A DNA stretch of 64,000 nt from a bacterium (GCA_030603495.1 JAUVXR010000008.1:18591-82590); one strand, 5' to 3'; shown: positions 1 to 9,519, counted from the first letter of the stretch. Numbers and translations are program-made. The notes: generated by a model from the letters alone, not told the origin.

Positions 1-1
1 C

Positions 2-484
2 CTGTGGGCGGGCAAGATTGGTCCGGCCAATCGCCTGCTGGGGCATCCGTACGCGCTATACGGTCTACCCCAGCCCGGCGCCGGACGTGGGCGCGCAATG
101 GGTTTTCCCACCATCAACCTGCGCGTGCCGCCTGCCAAGCTGGTGCCTGGTCCGGGGGTATACTCAGCGGTGGTCGAAGCCGACGGCTTACCCGAGCCGC
201 CAGTGGCCACCTATCCTTTGGGCTGGCCGGCAGCCGTCAGTGTTGGGGCAGCTCCCACGTTTGAACCCGACGGCGATCCCCGTACTGTCGAGGTGCACCT
301 TCTGAGCATCAATGTGGATGATTCAGGTGGGGCCCAGGGAGTGATGGTCCAGTTCCTCGACCGACTGCGTGACCAGCGTGCGTTTGCCAGCGAGGAAGAG
401 TTGAAGGCGCAGATTCACGCGGACGTAGACCAGCTTCGCCGGCAATTCCGATTGCCCACAGCACCCGCCACTGCCGCCGACTAG
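2..484 (+). CDS. ribF: Riboflavin kinase / FAD synthetase, C-terminal part (partial)
   Basis: The reading frame is open from the window edge and gives the last 160 residues of a bifunctional RibF; the FAD synthetase N-terminus lies upstream. What remains is the riboflavin kinase domain, which phosphorylates riboflavin to FMN in the cytoplasm. The signature GRAMGFPTINL (kinase ATP/riboflavin-binding loop, usually G-x-GFPTAN) is present, followed by PGPGVYSAVV, SVGAAPTF and VEVHLL, which are the usual ordered kinase strands. It ends convergently six bases from ccdA, so no shared transcript is expected. No frameshift or odd composition is seen. The kinase domain assignment is firm; only the missing N-terminus is unknown. 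Confidence 0.93.
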   Translation: MWAGKIGPANRLLGHPYALYGLPQPGAGRGRAMGFPTINLRVPPAKLVPGPGVYSAVVEADGLPEPPVATYPLGWPAAVSVGAAPTFEPDGDPRTVEVHLLSINVDDSGGAQGVMVQFLDRLRDQRAFASEEELKAQIHADVDQLRRQFRLPTAPATAAD

Positions 485-490
485 CTCCTG

Positions 491-1204
491 TCAGTGTCCT
501 ATTGGGCTGGTGAGTCCCTGCATTAACCCGAAGAACCAGCCCATTCTTCCCCAGACCAGCAGCACGCCGAAAAGAACTAGCAGCACTCCTGCTACTATTG
601 ACACCGTCTGCACATGCCGCGAGGCCCGCTGGATCACCCGCAGCAGCGCCTCGCCCATCAGCAGCGCCGCCGCCAGGAAGGGAATCGCCAGCCCCGCCGA
701 GTAGGCCGCCAGCAGTGTCATGCCCTGCCAGACGGTCTCCAGCTGAGCGGCCATCGTGAAGACCGCAACCAGGAAGGGACCCGCGCACGGCGTCCAGCCC
801 GCGGCGAATGCAGCCCCGATGACAACTGCCCCCAGGTAGCCGACGGGCCGGTCCTGGAGCTGGAAGCGCGTATCCTGCTGGATGGTGCGGAGCTTGAGCA
901 GACCCGTCAGATGCAGGCCTAGAGCGATGATAATGACGCCGCCGATCCGCTCGATCCACATCTGGTAGCTTCGCAGGGCACCACCTACCGAAGTCGCGGC
1001 CGCTCCGCCTACAACGAACACCAGCGAGAAGCCCAGTATAAACAGCAGTGAGTTGAGGATCAGAGAAATGCGTCGCCCGGCGGGAAGCTTCTGGTCGGCC
1101 TCCTTGAGTGAGACCCCCGTCACGAAAGACAGATACGAGGGCAACAGTGGTATCGTACAGGGTGATAGGAAGGAGGCTAAGCCCGCCAAGAAGGCCGCCG
1201 ACAA
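491..1204 (-). CDS. ccdA: CcdA/DsbD-type thiol-electron transporter
   Basis: A 237-residue polytopic membrane protein of the cytochrome c biogenesis/DsbD transmembrane family, which passes electrons from cytoplasmic thioredoxin to extracytoplasmic thiol proteins. About six hydrophobic segments are visible. The two redox Cys are in the expected places, FLSPCTIPLLPSY near the N-terminus and GWTPCAGPFL in the second half. The listed start is a TTG with no Shine-Dalgarno. In-frame upstream codons would add ITETVT, matching the usual N-terminus of the family, and begin with an ATT at 1222 preceded by AGAAGGGAAG, so the true start is uncertain. It is last in the minus-strand housekeeping cluster. 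No thioredoxin or cytochrome c partner is encoded nearby. Confidence 0.85.
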   Translation of the reverse strand: MSAAFLAGLASFLSPCTIPLLPSYLSFVTGVSLKEADQKLPAGRRISLILNSLLFILGFSLVFVVGGAAATSVGGALRSYQMWIERIGGVIIIALGLHLTGLLKLRTIQQDTRFQLQDRPVGYLGAVVIGAAFAAGWTPCAGPFLVAVFTMAAQLETVWQGMTLLAAYSAGLAIPFLAAALLMGEALLRVIQRASRHVQTVSIVAGVLLVLFGVLLVWGRMGWFFGLMQGLTSPIGH

Positions 1205-1341
1205 GGTGACTGTTTCAGTAATCGTTCTTGACTTCCCTTCTCTGGGGAATCGGCCGGGTTACTCTACATCATTAACGCACGCCTTTGCGCAAATGATTCC
1301 CGCTCATGCTGGAGATTCCCGGGGCAGACAACATCGCGGTC

Positions 1342-1638
1342 TCAGAATGCCCCCGCTTTTTGCAGGCGGTCTTTCAGTGCGACCGTATCTAGCCCGATTA
1401 TGCGCACTACTTTGTCGCGGCTGTGGCTACCCTTGACTATCGAGATATCACCGCTGGGCACCCCCAGGGCCTTGCTGAGCATTTTGACCAGTGCCTGGTT
1501 TGCAGCGTCGTCCACGGGCGGGGCAGTTAGCCTCACTACCACTGCCGAGCCGCGCATGCCGCCAAACTCCTCCCGCGGCGACCGCGGAATCACCCTTAAT
1601 CGTAACTTGCTGCTGACTCGGGGTAGCTGTGCACTCAT
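1342..1638 (-). CDS. yggU: DUF167/YggU family protein
   Basis: A 98-residue protein of the DUF167 (YggU) family. The recognisable core runs from VIPRSPREEFGGM through VRLTAPPVDDAANQAL to GDISIVKGSHSRDKVVRI, the conserved blocks of the fold. Its molecular function is not established in any organism. It sits in the order yggS-sepF-proC-yggT-(CPBP)-yggU, and yggT/yggU/yggS/proC neighbours are common across bacteria, which supports the call. The length is normal. The C-terminal extension (LDTVALKDRLQKAGAF) is slightly longer than minimal members. Confidence 0.85.
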   Translation of the reverse strand: MSAQLPRVSSKLRLRVIPRSPREEFGGMRGSAVVVRLTAPPVDDAANQALVKMLSKALGVPSGDISIVKGSHSRDKVVRIIGLDTVALKDRLQKAGAF

Positions 1639-1703
1639 GCCGGACTACCTATTCTGAATCATTGGGGGAGGGCCACCCCTGGCCCGACTCACTCTTACGT
1701 TCC

Positions 1704-1727
1704 AGTACGACAGGCGTCTCGCCTGTC
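1704..1727. repeat. Palindromic dispersed repeat, copy 1
   Basis: The intergenic stretch between the CPBP protease and yggU holds AGTAC followed by GACAGGCGTCTCGCCTGTC, an 8-bp perfect stem around a TCT loop. The same 19-base palindrome, again preceded by AGTA, recurs at 27898-27921. Repeats of this sort, reading roughly 'aggcgtctcgcctgtc', look like REP-type dispersed elements; they could act as mRNA 3' hairpins or as mobile palindromes. No role can be assigned from this window. Confidence 0.7.
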
Positions 1728-1761
1728 CGGCCGAGTGCTGTTCCCTTTCACTAACCACTGT

Positions 1762-3231
1762 TCACACCAGTGTATAGGTAGCCAGTAGCGTGAATACGAA
1801 GCTGTTGTACATTGAGTGGGCCACCATTGACGGCAATATGGAGCCTGTTCGCTCGTATAGGCAGGCCAGGACTACCCCAACCAGGACAATGACTACGAGG
1901 CCGCCTACGGGGGCGCTGACGTGAACACCGGCGAAAATCAGGGCGCTGCCCAGGGCAGCAGGTGCCACCGGCATAATGCGGCGCAGTCCCGGGTAGACAA
2001 AGCCGCGGAATATGATCTCCTCGACTACCGGGGCAATCACCGCTACCACCACCAGGTAGATCGCCAAGGTGGCCGGACTGCGCGCCTCGGTGAGCAGTTC
2101 GGTAGGGGCCTTGGCCAGAGGCAGGAACGCGTCCAGCCCCAGCAGCCTAAGGACGAGCAGTGCGACGAAGAGCAGACCTATGAAGACCGCATATCCGGCA
2201 ACGCCCTGGCCGAGCTGCCTCGGTATATTATGCAGCCGCACGCCAAGCAGTTGCCAGTAAGGCCGAGTGAAGCCGATGCGGTAAATCATCAAGGCAATGG
2301 CACCAGCACAGGCGAGAGCATAGCTTACCGCAACCAGCAGCGCGTCAATAGTCTCCGACTGCCCCGCCGGGGCGATGAGGCTACGAATGACAGCCGTGCC
2401 GATTGACAGACAGACCATCAGAAACGTTAGGACTACTACCGCCTCAGCCACATCCACCAGGGTCCACGGTACGGCTACGACTGCTCTCCGCTTGGTCCGG
2501 GCCTCCTTGGTCAGCCACGCGATGAGAAGGACCAGCAGTATGAAGGCCCCCAGGCAGCTCATGGCGATGTAGAACAGGAGCAGGGCCCCGACGATGCTGG
2601 CGAAGAGGACCTGCCGTTGCTGCCAGTCGGCTCGCAGGGCAGCAGCATGTTCTACCTGGCCGATGCGCTCGTACAGGTCGGCCCTGGTCAGCTCGGCCAG
2701 CCAGCGGTCCTGCTGCTCGAGCAGAGCAAGGCCGTCCCTTAAGCTGGCCTCGTCAGCCGGTTCGTCAGCATAGAGGTGAGAAAGGAGCAAGTAGAGCTTT
2801 CTATTGGCCTCGTCGAGTTGGCTGGCTTGGAGGAAGAGTTCCTGGGCATGGTCCGTATAGCCCGATCTTGCGTAGAAGATAGCCAGCCGATAGCTAGCCT
2901 GAGCCGAGCGAGGAGGCCCGCCCAGCGCGCTCTGTTCGTAGAGAGCCAGGGCGGTCGTCTCGAACTGGTGAGCGCTGATGAGCTGCGATTGATCGCCGAA
3001 GCTTTTGCTGGCCAGGGCCTGGCTGAGCCGGTAGATGATGTCGGCTGGTAGGGTGACCTGCGAGGGCGGCTGGAACCAGCCGCGGGATGCGAGATCGTGG
3101 GGCCTTTCCAGGAGAGTCAGCAAGACGGCAGTAAGCGCAGCCAGCAGCATAATGAAGAAAATCCGCCAGGGACGGTAGCTGTGCAGCGCCGGTCGGTCAG
3201 ATTGGGCCGGCAGCATGGGTGTGCCAGTCAT
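1762..3231 (-). CDS. CPBP-family intramembrane metalloprotease with TPR-like N-terminal region
   Basis: A 489-residue membrane protein. An N-terminal membrane segment (about residues 25-45) is followed by a soluble helical stretch of about 150 residues with TPR-like spacing (ASYRLAIFYARSGYTDHAQELF). Then come seven or more membrane segments. The C-terminal third carries the CPBP (CAAX protease and bacteriocin-processing) motifs: EEIIFRGFVYPGLRR (motif 1 EExxxR), FAGVH (motif 2) and SMVAHSMYNS (motif 3). This predicts a zinc-dependent glutamyl intramembrane protease. Substrates are unknown; the TPR-like region may recruit them. It lies within the yggT-yggU cluster, apparently co-directional. 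The family call is firm and the function is inferred. Confidence 0.85.
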   Translation of the reverse strand: MTGTPMLPAQSDRPALHSYRPWRIFFIMLLAALTAVLLTLLERPHDLASRGWFQPPSQVTLPADIIYRLSQALASKSFGDQSQLISAHQFETTALALYEQSALGGPPRSAQASYRLAIFYARSGYTDHAQELFLQASQLDEANRKLYLLLSHLYADEPADEASLRDGLALLEQQDRWLAELTRADLYERIGQVEHAAALRADWQQRQVLFASIVGALLLFYIAMSCLGAFILLVLLIAWLTKEARTKRRAVVAVPWTLVDVAEAVVVLTFLMVCLSIGTAVIRSLIAPAGQSETIDALLVAVSYALACAGAIALMIYRIGFTRPYWQLLGVRLHNIPRQLGQGVAGYAVFIGLLFVALLVLRLLGLDAFLPLAKAPTELLTEARSPATLAIYLVVVAVIAPVVEEIIFRGFVYPGLRRIMPVAPAALGSALIFAGVHVSAPVGGLVVIVLVGVVLACLYERTGSILPSMVAHSMYNSFVFTLLATYTLV

Positions 3232-3267
3232 ATCGCCTGTGGCAACTCGGTCTCCGGTCTCTCAGCA

Positions 3268-3537
3268 CTACAATAATCTGGTTATGATACTCTCGAATAT
3301 CCGCAGTATAACAAACAACAGAAGCGGCGAGAAGTCAACTGGTGCTGAGCGCTGGTAGGGAGCCAGGCAGCGGCGGATAGGCTGGAGCAGCGGGTCGGTG
3401 ACATCGTAGCTGAACTGGCGCAGCCACAGCAGAATCGGCGAACGCGCCGAGACTGGCACCCAACTGAAGATAACCCGCAACAGCAGAATCACATAGCAGG
3501 CATTAAAGATGATACGAATAAGCTGGGGAAGGCCCAA
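3268..3537 (-). CDS. yggT: YggT family membrane protein
   Basis: An 89-residue protein with two hydrophobic helices and the YggT core: VILLRVIFSWVP, then DVTDPLLQPIRRCLAP. YggT proteins are small inner-membrane proteins found next to proC, sepF and yggS; in chloroplasts and some bacteria the family is linked to thylakoid/cell-division organisation, but its mechanism is unresolved. It begins about 40 bases after proC, in the expected operon position. A canonical ATG start and family-typical length make the call secure. Confidence 0.9.
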   Translation of the reverse strand: MGLPQLIRIIFNACYVILLLRVIFSWVPVSARSPILLWLRQFSYDVTDPLLQPIRRCLAPYQRSAPVDFSPLLLFVILRIFESIITRLL

Positions 3538-3577
3538 CTGTTCGGCACCTCAGCGCTCAAGAGTGGGTGGGCAGGAA

Positions 3578-4390
3578 TCAGCCCCCGAGTTGTTCTGACC
3601 GGTGTGCGGCCGCCACGACTGCTTCCGCTGCCGCATTGCGCAGCCCCCGGCGTTCCAGGACGCGCAGTCCCACCGCCGTGGTCCCTCCGGGCGAGGTGAC
3701 GGCATCCTTGAGTTGGGTGGGGTGGCAGCCCCCGAGTACCCATTGGGCGGCTCCGCGCACAGTCTGGGCTGCAAGCTGCGTGGCTACGTCTCGGGGCAGG
3801 CCGGCAGCCACTGCCCCGTCAATCAGTGCGTCGATGAAAACGGCGGCGAAGGCTGGCCCGCTGCCGGAAAGGCCCGTGACTGCATCGAGCAGACTCTCGT
3901 CAACCTGCACCGCCACCCCCACTGACTGAAAGAGCTGTTCCACGAACGCTGCCTGGTCTGCGGATACCTTCTCGTCAGTACTGTAAGCAGCGGCGCCCTC
4001 GCCAATCGCGCACAGGATATTGGGCATCACCCGCACTAGGGCCGGCTCAGGCCCACATAGCTCGCGCAGGCGGCTGAGGGTTACACCGGCAGCAATGGAG
4101 ACGATGAGGTGGTCGTCGGCCATGAGGTTCTCGAGGGGCGAGAGCACCCCGCCCAGAACCTGGGGCTTGACGGCCACCATAATGACCTCAGCCTGGTTGA
4201 CCACCTGCTCATTACCATCGGCCGCGCCTGCCCCCAGGAAGCGCTGCATCGCCTCCTGGCGCTGAGGGTCAGGATCGTAGAAGATGATTTGGTCCTTGGC
4301 CAACGTTCCGGACGAGATTGCGCCACGGACCAGCCCTGAGCCCATATTGCCTGCGCCGATCAGACCTAGTTTGTGGTGGCGCTCGGCCAT
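3578..4390 (-). CDS. proC: Pyrroline-5-carboxylate reductase
   Basis: ProC makes L-proline from pyrroline-5-carboxylate with NAD(P)H in the cytoplasm. The ATG at 4390 (KLGLIGAGNMGSGLVRG follows closely) was chosen because GGGAG lies just upstream and it places the Rossmann GxGxMG motif at the usual distance from the N-terminus; an in-frame ATG at 4456 would add an atypical 22-residue leader. The C-terminal dimerisation/substrate region is intact: GLSGSGPAFAAVF, AAQTVRGAAQWVL, and LKDAVTSPGGTTAVGL. The 270-residue length is normal. It lies between sepF and yggT, a well-known conserved neighbourhood. Confidence 0.94.
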   Translation of the reverse strand: MAERHHKLGLIGAGNMGSGLVRGAISSGTLAKDQIIFYDPDPQRQEAMQRFLGAGAADGNEQVVNQAEVIMVAVKPQVLGGVLSPLENLMADDHLIVSIAAGVTLSRLRELCGPEPALVRVMPNILCAIGEGAAAYSTDEKVSADQAAFVEQLFQSVGVAVQVDESLLDAVTGLSGSGPAFAAVFIDALIDGAVAAGLPRDVATQLAAQTVRGAAQWVLGGCHPTQLKDAVTSPGGTTAVGLRVLERRGLRNAAAEAVVAAAHRSEQLGG

Positions 4391-4463
4391 CTTGCTCCCG
4401 CCACTTCCGGCGGCTCCTGCTCTTCCCTGGTGCCAAGGCTGGAGAGCGCAGGGCAACTATTAT

Positions 4464-4931
4464 TTATTGATACTCGGCGAATTCCTCCACGTATTCGTTC
4501 TCGAAGCGATCCTCGCCCCGGCGTGATGGGTCCAGGATCAGCTTTTCGACGGGCATATCAAACGGCGAACAGACGTAGACCCAATTGCCGATCTTGCGCA
4601 TATAGCCGTTTACGCCGTAGGTGACGCCGCCTACGAAATCGCGGATCCTCCGGGCCTCGCCCCGTTCTACGCCCTCGAGGTTAAGTACCACGGGGTTCTG
4701 GCGCTTGATTTCGTCACCCACCGCAGTAGCTTCCGCCATATTACGCGGCTCGGTACGGACAATGGGACAACTGATCGCATGGTGCTTTCTTGCAGCGGGT
4801 GTTACGCTGGGGTCCAGGTCGCCTTCGGCTGGTTGCGAATCGTCTTCGTAGCGGTCCATCTCGTCATAGCTGTGCTCTGTGGCATCCCACCCCAGCAACG
4901 CCATAGTCTGGGCTAGTAGACCTTTAGCCAC
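4464..4931 (-). CDS. sepF: Cell division protein SepF
   Basis: SepF (DUF552) binds FtsZ and the membrane and helps assemble the septum in Gram-positive bacteria, cyanobacteria and relatives lacking FtsA/ZipA. A GTG at 4931 is the probable start: AAAGGAGG sits nine bases upstream, whereas the ATG at 4967 has none. This gives 155 residues opening with VAKGLLAQTMALLGW, resembling the amphipathic membrane-binding N-terminus. The variable acidic linker is followed by the SepF core (NPVVLNLEGVERGEARRIRDFVGGVTYGVNG, split here as NPVVLNLEGV and RRIRDFVGG, then KIGNWVYVCSP). Its place between yggS and proC is canonical. Confidence 0.93.
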   Translation of the reverse strand: MAKGLLAQTMALLGWDATEHSYDEMDRYEDDSQPAEGDLDPSVTPAARKHHAISCPIVRTEPRNMAEATAVGDEIKRQNPVVLNLEGVERGEARRIRDFVGGVTYGVNGYMRKIGNWVYVCSPFDMPVEKLILDPSRRGEDRFENEYVEEFAEYQ

Positions 4932-5035
4932 CGGTGCTCCCTCCTTTGGTGCGATCGCTTGCGGCATCTGTGCTGCGTCGAATAGCTGCTTCGGTTGTGT
5001 ATCCGTTGTCGGCTGCTTTGCTGGCCGGTGGTTGC

Positions 5036-5743
5036 CTATTGCTGGCCACGCGCTCCGAACAAAACCGTACCCAGACGGATGATGGTAGCCCCTTCTTCTA
5101 CGGCCACCTGGTAGTCGCCGCTCATTCCCATGGATAGATGACGCAGAGCCGCGGGCGGCAGGCCCGACTGGGCTACCTCCTCTGCCAGAGCCCGCAGTGC
5201 CTGAAAGTGGGGGCGGCTGGTTTCTGGGTCATCCCCATACGGCGGCATGGTCATGAGCCCTTGCAGCTCGAGGTGTGGCAGTTGAGTGACCTCCCTTGTC
5301 AGCTCGCCCACCTGCACGGGAGTGATCCCAAACTTGCTCGCCTCGCCCGAGACGTTAACCTCCACCAGCACGGGCTGTACGCGGGCCGCCCGGGCCGCCC
5401 GGTTGTCAATCTCCTGGGCTAGGCGAAGACTATCTACCGAGTGTATCAAGGTGCAAAACGGTACCAAAAACCGTGCTTTGTTCCTCTGTAGGTGGCCGAC
5501 GGCGTGCCAGGAGATATCGGTGTAGCCCGCGGAGTCCAGTTGTTCCTTCTTCGCCAGAAGCTCCTGGACGTAGTTCTCCCCGATATGAGTAACGCCGGCC
5601 TGGATTGCCTCGATAACCTCCGGGATCGCACGGGTCTTGGTCGCCGCCAGTATGGTGATCTCGTCAGGAAGGCGCCCAACCCGGTCACACGCTTCGGCTA
5701 CTCTTGCTAGTACATCGGCGACGCGTCCTGCGATCGTTTTCAT
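5036..5743 (-). CDS. yggS: YggS/PLPBP family pyridoxal-phosphate homeostasis protein
   Basis: A 235-residue single-domain alanine-racemase-fold protein that binds pyridoxal phosphate and buffers the vitamer pool; it has no known catalytic activity. The PLP lysine lies in ILAATKTRAI. Other family blocks are GENYVQELLAKK, WHAVGHLQRNKARF, EVNVSGEASKFGI and HLSMGMSGDYQVAVEEGATIIRLGTVLFG. It is the promoter-proximal member of the sepF-proC-yggT group, 100 bases from sepF. The ATG at 5743 gives a family-typical N-terminus. Confidence 0.94.
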   Translation of the reverse strand: MKTIAGRVADVLARVAEACDRVGRLPDEITILAATKTRAIPEVIEAIQAGVTHIGENYVQELLAKKEQLDSAGYTDISWHAVGHLQRNKARFLVPFCTLIHSVDSLRLAQEIDNRAARAARVQPVLVEVNVSGEASKFGITPVQVGELTREVTQLPHLELQGLMTMPPYGDDPETSRPHFQALRALAEEVAQSGLPPAALRHLSMGMSGDYQVAVEEGATIIRLGTVLFGARGQQ

Positions 5744-5771
5744 CGGCGACCCTACCGCTTGTTCCTGATCA

Positions 5772-6332
5772 CTACTCTGTGCCTATTGACCAGTCGTCGG
5801 TGGGTCTTTCTTTGGTCGCTTCTTCTGCAGCTTCTTCTATCAGTTCAACCGCGCCCGGGGGGGGTGGGGGCGGAGGAGGAGCTTCTTCGGCTACCGGTTC
5901 CGGCGCAGGGACTGGTAGGGGTTCCTCCTCGAGGTCTATTGCCCCTGGGGGAGGCGGAGGCGGGGCGTACTCTTCTGCCTCTTCTTCTATTGCCATTTCA
6001 GGCGGGGCGGCTTCCGCAGGGGGGGCCACAACTGCCGCCGCGAGCTCTCCTGCTTCGCCAACCTCGCCCAGCCCAGCGCCGTCCATACTAACCATCTCGT
6101 AATCCGGCGCCAGTTCCTCGCCTTCCATTGCTCCGTGGCTCTCGCCTGCCGCGGCCGCGATCATAGCCGCCATAGCTTCAGGACCGGACGGTGTTTCAAC
6201 ACCCTCGGGCAGCTCGGGGGCCTGGCCCGCGTCTGCTGGCTCCCAGGGGAGTGGCGCGCAACACATCAAGCACGCTCCACGCTCTTCGTCGTTCTTGTGT
6301 CCGCATTTGCTGCAATACTTGGCTGCCACCAT
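5772..6332 (-). CDS. Zinc-ribbon protein with acidic/proline-rich tail
   Basis: No family beyond the zinc ribbon is recognised. The protein opens with a ribbon, KYCSKCGHKNDEERGACLMCCAP (two CxxC knuckles, shown here as KYCSKCGHKN and CLMCCAP), then continues for about 150 residues of Ala/Glu/Pro-rich low-complexity sequence with two runs of six to nine prolines (EEYAPPPPPPG and EEAPPPPPPPPG). The start is placed at the ATG at 6332 because a consensus promoter covers the upstream in-frame ATG at 6401 (see 6390-6418), so that codon would not be transcribed. It is probably an adaptor or scaffold whose disordered tail binds SH3- or profilin-like partners, but this is speculation. Length is 186 residues. 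Confidence 0.7.
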   Translation of the reverse strand: MVAAKYCSKCGHKNDEERGACLMCCAPLPWEPADAGQAPELPEGVETPSGPEAMAAMIAAAAGESHGAMEGEELAPDYEMVSMDGAGLGEVGEAGELAAAVVAPPAEAAPPEMAIEEEAEEYAPPPPPPGAIDLEEEPLPVPAPEPVAEEAPPPPPPPPGAVELIEEAAEEATKERPTDDWSIGTE

Positions 6333-6389
6333 AATCCCGCCTATGGGAATCAGCGTTGTCACTGCACAAGCACCAACAACTTGAGCACG

Positions 6390-6418
6390 AGTATAACCCA
6401 TGGGTAGTGCTGTGTCAA
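6390..6418 (-). promoter_or_regulatory. Consensus sigma-70 promoter for the zinc-ribbon gene
   Basis: Reading the minus strand, TTGACA (6418-6413) and TATACT (6395-6390) are separated by exactly 17 bases. Transcription should start near 6383, giving a leader of about 50 bases before the ATG at 6332. This excludes the ATG at 6401 as the translation start. Confidence 0.8.
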
Positions 6419-6536
6419 GCGCGAGCGGGGGTCCGCTGAATACTCGGGGGCAGGAATTTGGTCGGCTTGGGGGCGGACGCGATTAGCGGGGGACGGTCGG
6501 CCTGGGCACGCCATTGCTGTACAGCTGCCGGTTTTC

Positions 6537-6545
6537 TGGTATACT
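6537..6545 (+). promoter_or_regulatory. Extended -10 promoter for the CHASE2 kinase
   Basis: TGGTATACT is an extended -10 element (TGn-TATACT), with a weak -35 region upstream (TTGCTG at 6514 is 20 bases away). It lies 97 bases upstream of the kinase start and points away from the divergent zinc-ribbon promoter. Confidence 0.55.
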
Positions 6546-6641
6546 GGTAGCCAACCAGGGGCAGGCAACTACCCTTGAGCCCTCGGGACGCGGTGGGCTT
6601 TGCGGTGCGCCCTATAGATATCATTCGGTCCGGAGGCAACG

Positions 6642-9512
6642 ATGTTCGGGCCCAGACGCAAGCGGGCCGTGTGGCTAAGCGCTAGTGTTGTCGTGGTAAT
6701 TGCGCTGTTCTCGCCGTGGCTGATCCGCTTGGAGCCGGCTTTTCATGACCTCCTCTTCAAGCTGCGGGGTAGCCGGGAGGTTGCTCCGCAGACCGTCGTC
6801 GTTGCCATTGACGAGGAGAGCCAGGGCAAGATCGGCCCGTGCCCCTGGCCGTATCGCCGCCTGGCGAATCTAGTGGAGCGACTCGAGCAGGCGGGGGCAG
6901 AGGTGATTGGGCTCGACTTGGTGGCTCTGGTCACCCAGGCGCGTCAGGGGCCCGTTGATGAGGGCAGTACCGCACTGGCGGAGGCGATGCGCCGACATGG
7001 GGCCGTAGTCCTGCCCAGTGTTATACTGCCCCCGGCTAGAAGTCAGAGGGTGGGGGCGATGGGGGCTGGACCAGCGGCACGGTTTGCCTGGGGCGAAGGG
7101 GCCGTCCCCCGCCCCGTCGCGCTCCGAGACGGCCGGCTGCATCTTCCTGAGCCGGAACTCGTCAGGACGGCGGCCGGACTGGGCACCATCAATGTCACTC
7201 CCGAAGCCGAAGGGACGCTCCGCCGTATGCCTCTGATTGCCTCTGACGAGGGGCGTATCTATCCCAGTTTTGCCGCCGAAGTGGCCCGCGTCTACCTGAA
7301 TGTCCCGGCGGGGCCGCACCGTGTCCAGGTCGCGCTAGACAGAGGCTGGCTGCGGCTGGGGGATGTGGCTGTTCCCATGGATAGCGCTGGCGAGATGTGG
7401 CTGAACTTCCCCCGCCCATATCCCAGTTGCGATACAATATCCTATGCCACAGTTTTCGAGCTTTCTCCAGAGCAGCTTTCCACGCAGTTCGCTGGCAAGA
7501 TAGTGCTGGTTGGGCCTACGGCTGTGGACATTGCCCGGATGTACCGGTCGCCGCTCTCGCCTCTGGTCCCCGGTGTTGAGTTAACTGCTGTGGCGGTGGC
7601 CAATATCATCAACGGACAGGCGCTGCGGCTGCTGCCGTGGTGGGTGACTATTCTGCTGCTGGTGGCGGTCTGTCTGGGGGTGGGATGGGTGCTGGCCGAG
7701 CTGGATATCGGCGCGGCTCTGCTCGTCGGTGCTGCCGCTGCGGCCGGCTACTGCGGCCTATGTCTGCTGCTCTTTGCCAACACGATTGTACTGCCCCTGG
7801 CCCTCCCGCTCATGGGTATTGTGGCCGTGACCATGATGTTGGCAGCCATGGCTGCTGCGCTCAGCGAGCAAGAGAAAACTCGGGCGCAAGCCCAACTGCA
7901 GGCCCGTATTCAAAGCATCCTCGGTGTAGGCCGGCTTATTGTCTCGAGTCTCGACCGCGATCAGCTTCTTGAGCAGATTCTCCAGTGGGTCGAGGCCGAG
8001 CTCCAGGCTCAGGCCGCCTCGGTCTTGGTCATGGATGACAAGCGTCGGCATCTGCGATTCCTGGCTGCTACCGGGGAGAAGGCTGAGAAGATCAAGGACT
8101 TTACCGTCCAACTGGGGCATGGGATTGCCGGGGAGGTGGCTGCCACCGGTGAAGCGCTCATCGTCAACGATGCCCGCGGCGACCCCCGTCATGCTCACGA
8201 CATCGCCCAGGCTCTGGATTTCGTCACCGACTCGGTTCTGGCTGTACCGATGATGCTCCACGGTGAGGTGGTCGGGGTTATTGAGGCGCTCAACAAGCGT
8301 GGCGGCTTGCCCTTTGACGAGGATGACGCTGTGCTCCTGACCGTGATCGCCCAGCAGGCGGCTCTGGTCCTGGACAGCGCCCGGCTCTATGCTGAGTTGC
8401 AGCAGCGCGTGGACTTTGCCAATGCTGAATTGCATGAGGCCAATACTCGGCTCAACCACGAAAAGGCTCGCATTGAGACGATGGTCGAGCAGATGGCCTC
8501 CGGCGTCCTGGCCACCGACGCGCACGACCGCATTGTGCTGATTAACCGCGCCGCCGAGGGGATGCTGGAGCTGCGCGGCGCGGCCGTGATCGGAGAGCTT
8601 GTTCTGGCGGTAGTCAAAGATAGCCGTGTGGCTGACATCTTTGCTCGTCCGCTCTCGCTAGAGGCCGGCGTCCATATCGAGCAGCTCGAGCTACCTGCCG
8701 AGAGTGGCAAGATCGTCCGCGTGCAGCTGGCTTTCGTCGAGGACCGCGAGCAGCAGCTCGGCAAGTGTCTGGTGCTGACTGACGTCACCCACTTTGTCAA
8801 GTTGAACCGCATGCGCACGGATTTGATCTCGTTTGTATCGCACGAGCTGAACAACCCCTTGAGCGCATTGCAGGGCTTTGCTACGCTGCTGACAGGGGCC
8901 GTTGAGCAACTCGATGCCCAGAGTCAGTCCTATTTCGCATACATCGAGCGCCTGGTCAAGCGTATGCAACACTTGGTGGTCGACTTCTTGAATATAGCCC
9001 GCCTTGATGCTGGCCAAGCCCTGTCCTTGGAGTGGGAGGTCATTGACAGCGGCAGGCTCACGAGCCTGGCGCAGAGCATCTTTGACCTAACAACGCACGA
9101 GACGCGCGATCACCAAGTGATTCTGGACATCCCCGCTGACCTGCCGCCCATCCGGTGCGACTTCTCTAAAATAGAGGGCATCTTGACTAATCTCATCAAT
9201 AACGCTATTAAATTCTCTCCGGGTGGGGGGACTGTCGAGGTTATAGCGCGTCGGGAAGCCGATTTCGTCAGAATAGCGGTGCGCGACGAGGGCATTGGCA
9301 TGTCGCCTGAGCAGAGGAGACACCTGTTCGAGCGATTTCGGCGGGTGCATGAAACGGGCGAATTGCGCGTGCACGGCACCGGGGTCGGGCTGTTCTTATG
9401 TAAACATCTGGTCGAGGCGCACGGAGGGACGATTGAGGTTGACAGCGAACCAGGCCAGGGCTCGACCTTCAACTTCACTATGCCCGTCGCGGATCAAGAT
9501 TCGGCACGATAG
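6642..9512 (+). CDS. CHASE2-GAF-PAS sensor histidine kinase
   Basis: A 956-residue membrane sensor kinase. An N-terminal helix (about 10-27) precedes an extracytoplasmic CHASE2 domain (about 30-315, with [22 protein letters not shown] and [12 protein letters not shown], the family's conserved blocks in shortened form). Three closely spaced membrane helices follow (about 330-410). The cytoplasmic part has a GAF domain (about 435-585), a PAS domain (about 615-710), a HisKA domain with phospho-acceptor His734 in [11 protein letters not shown], and a HATPase domain with [16 protein letters not shown] and [18 protein letters not shown] precedes the ATG. No cognate response regulator is adjacent; the lone receiver at 16631 is a distant possibility. 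A second CHASE2 protein, a cyclase, is at 45655. The ligand is unknown. Confidence 0.93.
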   Translation: MFGPRRKRAVWLSASVVVVIALFSPWLIRLEPAFHDLLFKLRGSREVAPQTVVVAIDEESQGKIGPCPWPYRRLANLVERLEQAGAEVIGLDLVALVTQARQGPVDEGSTALAEAMRRHGAVVLPSVILPPARSQRVGAMGAGPAARFAWGEGAVPRPVALRDGRLHLPEPELVRTAAGLGTINVTPEAEGTLRRMPLIASDEGRIYPSFAAEVARVYLNVPAGPHRVQVALDRGWLRLGDVAVPMDSAGEMWLNFPRPYPSCDTISYATVFELSPEQLSTQFAGKIVLVGPTAVDIARMYRSPLSPLVPGVELTAVAVANIINGQALRLLPWWVTILLLVAVCLGVGWVLAELDIGAALLVGAAAAAGYCGLCLLLFANTIVLPLALPLMGIVAVTMMLAAMAAALSEQEKTRAQAQLQARIQSILGVGRLIVSSLDRDQLLEQILQWVEAELQAQAASVLVMDDKRRHLRFLAATGEKAEKIKDFTVQLGHGIAGEVAATGEALIVNDARGDPRHAHDIAQALDFVTDSVLAVPMMLHGEVVGVIEALNKRGGLPFDEDDAVLLTVIAQQAALVLDSARLYAELQQRVDFANAELHEANTRLNHEKARIETMVEQMASGVLATDAHDRIVLINRAAEGMLELRGAAVIGELVLAVVKDSRVADIFARPLSLEAGVHIEQLELPAESGKIVRVQLAFVEDREQQLGKCLVLTDVTHFVKLNRMRTDLISFVSHELNNPLSALQGFATLLTGAVEQLDAQSQSYFAYIERLVKRMQHLVVDFLNIARLDAGQALSLEWEVIDSGRLTSLAQSIFDLTTHETRDHQVILDIPADLPPIRCDFSKIEGILTNLINNAIKFSPGGGTVEVIARREADFVRIAVRDEGIGMSPEQRRHLFERFRRVHETGELRVHGTGVGLFLCKHLVEAHGGTIEVDSEPGQGSTFNFTMPVADQDSAR

Positions 9513-9519
9513 GTGCGTT

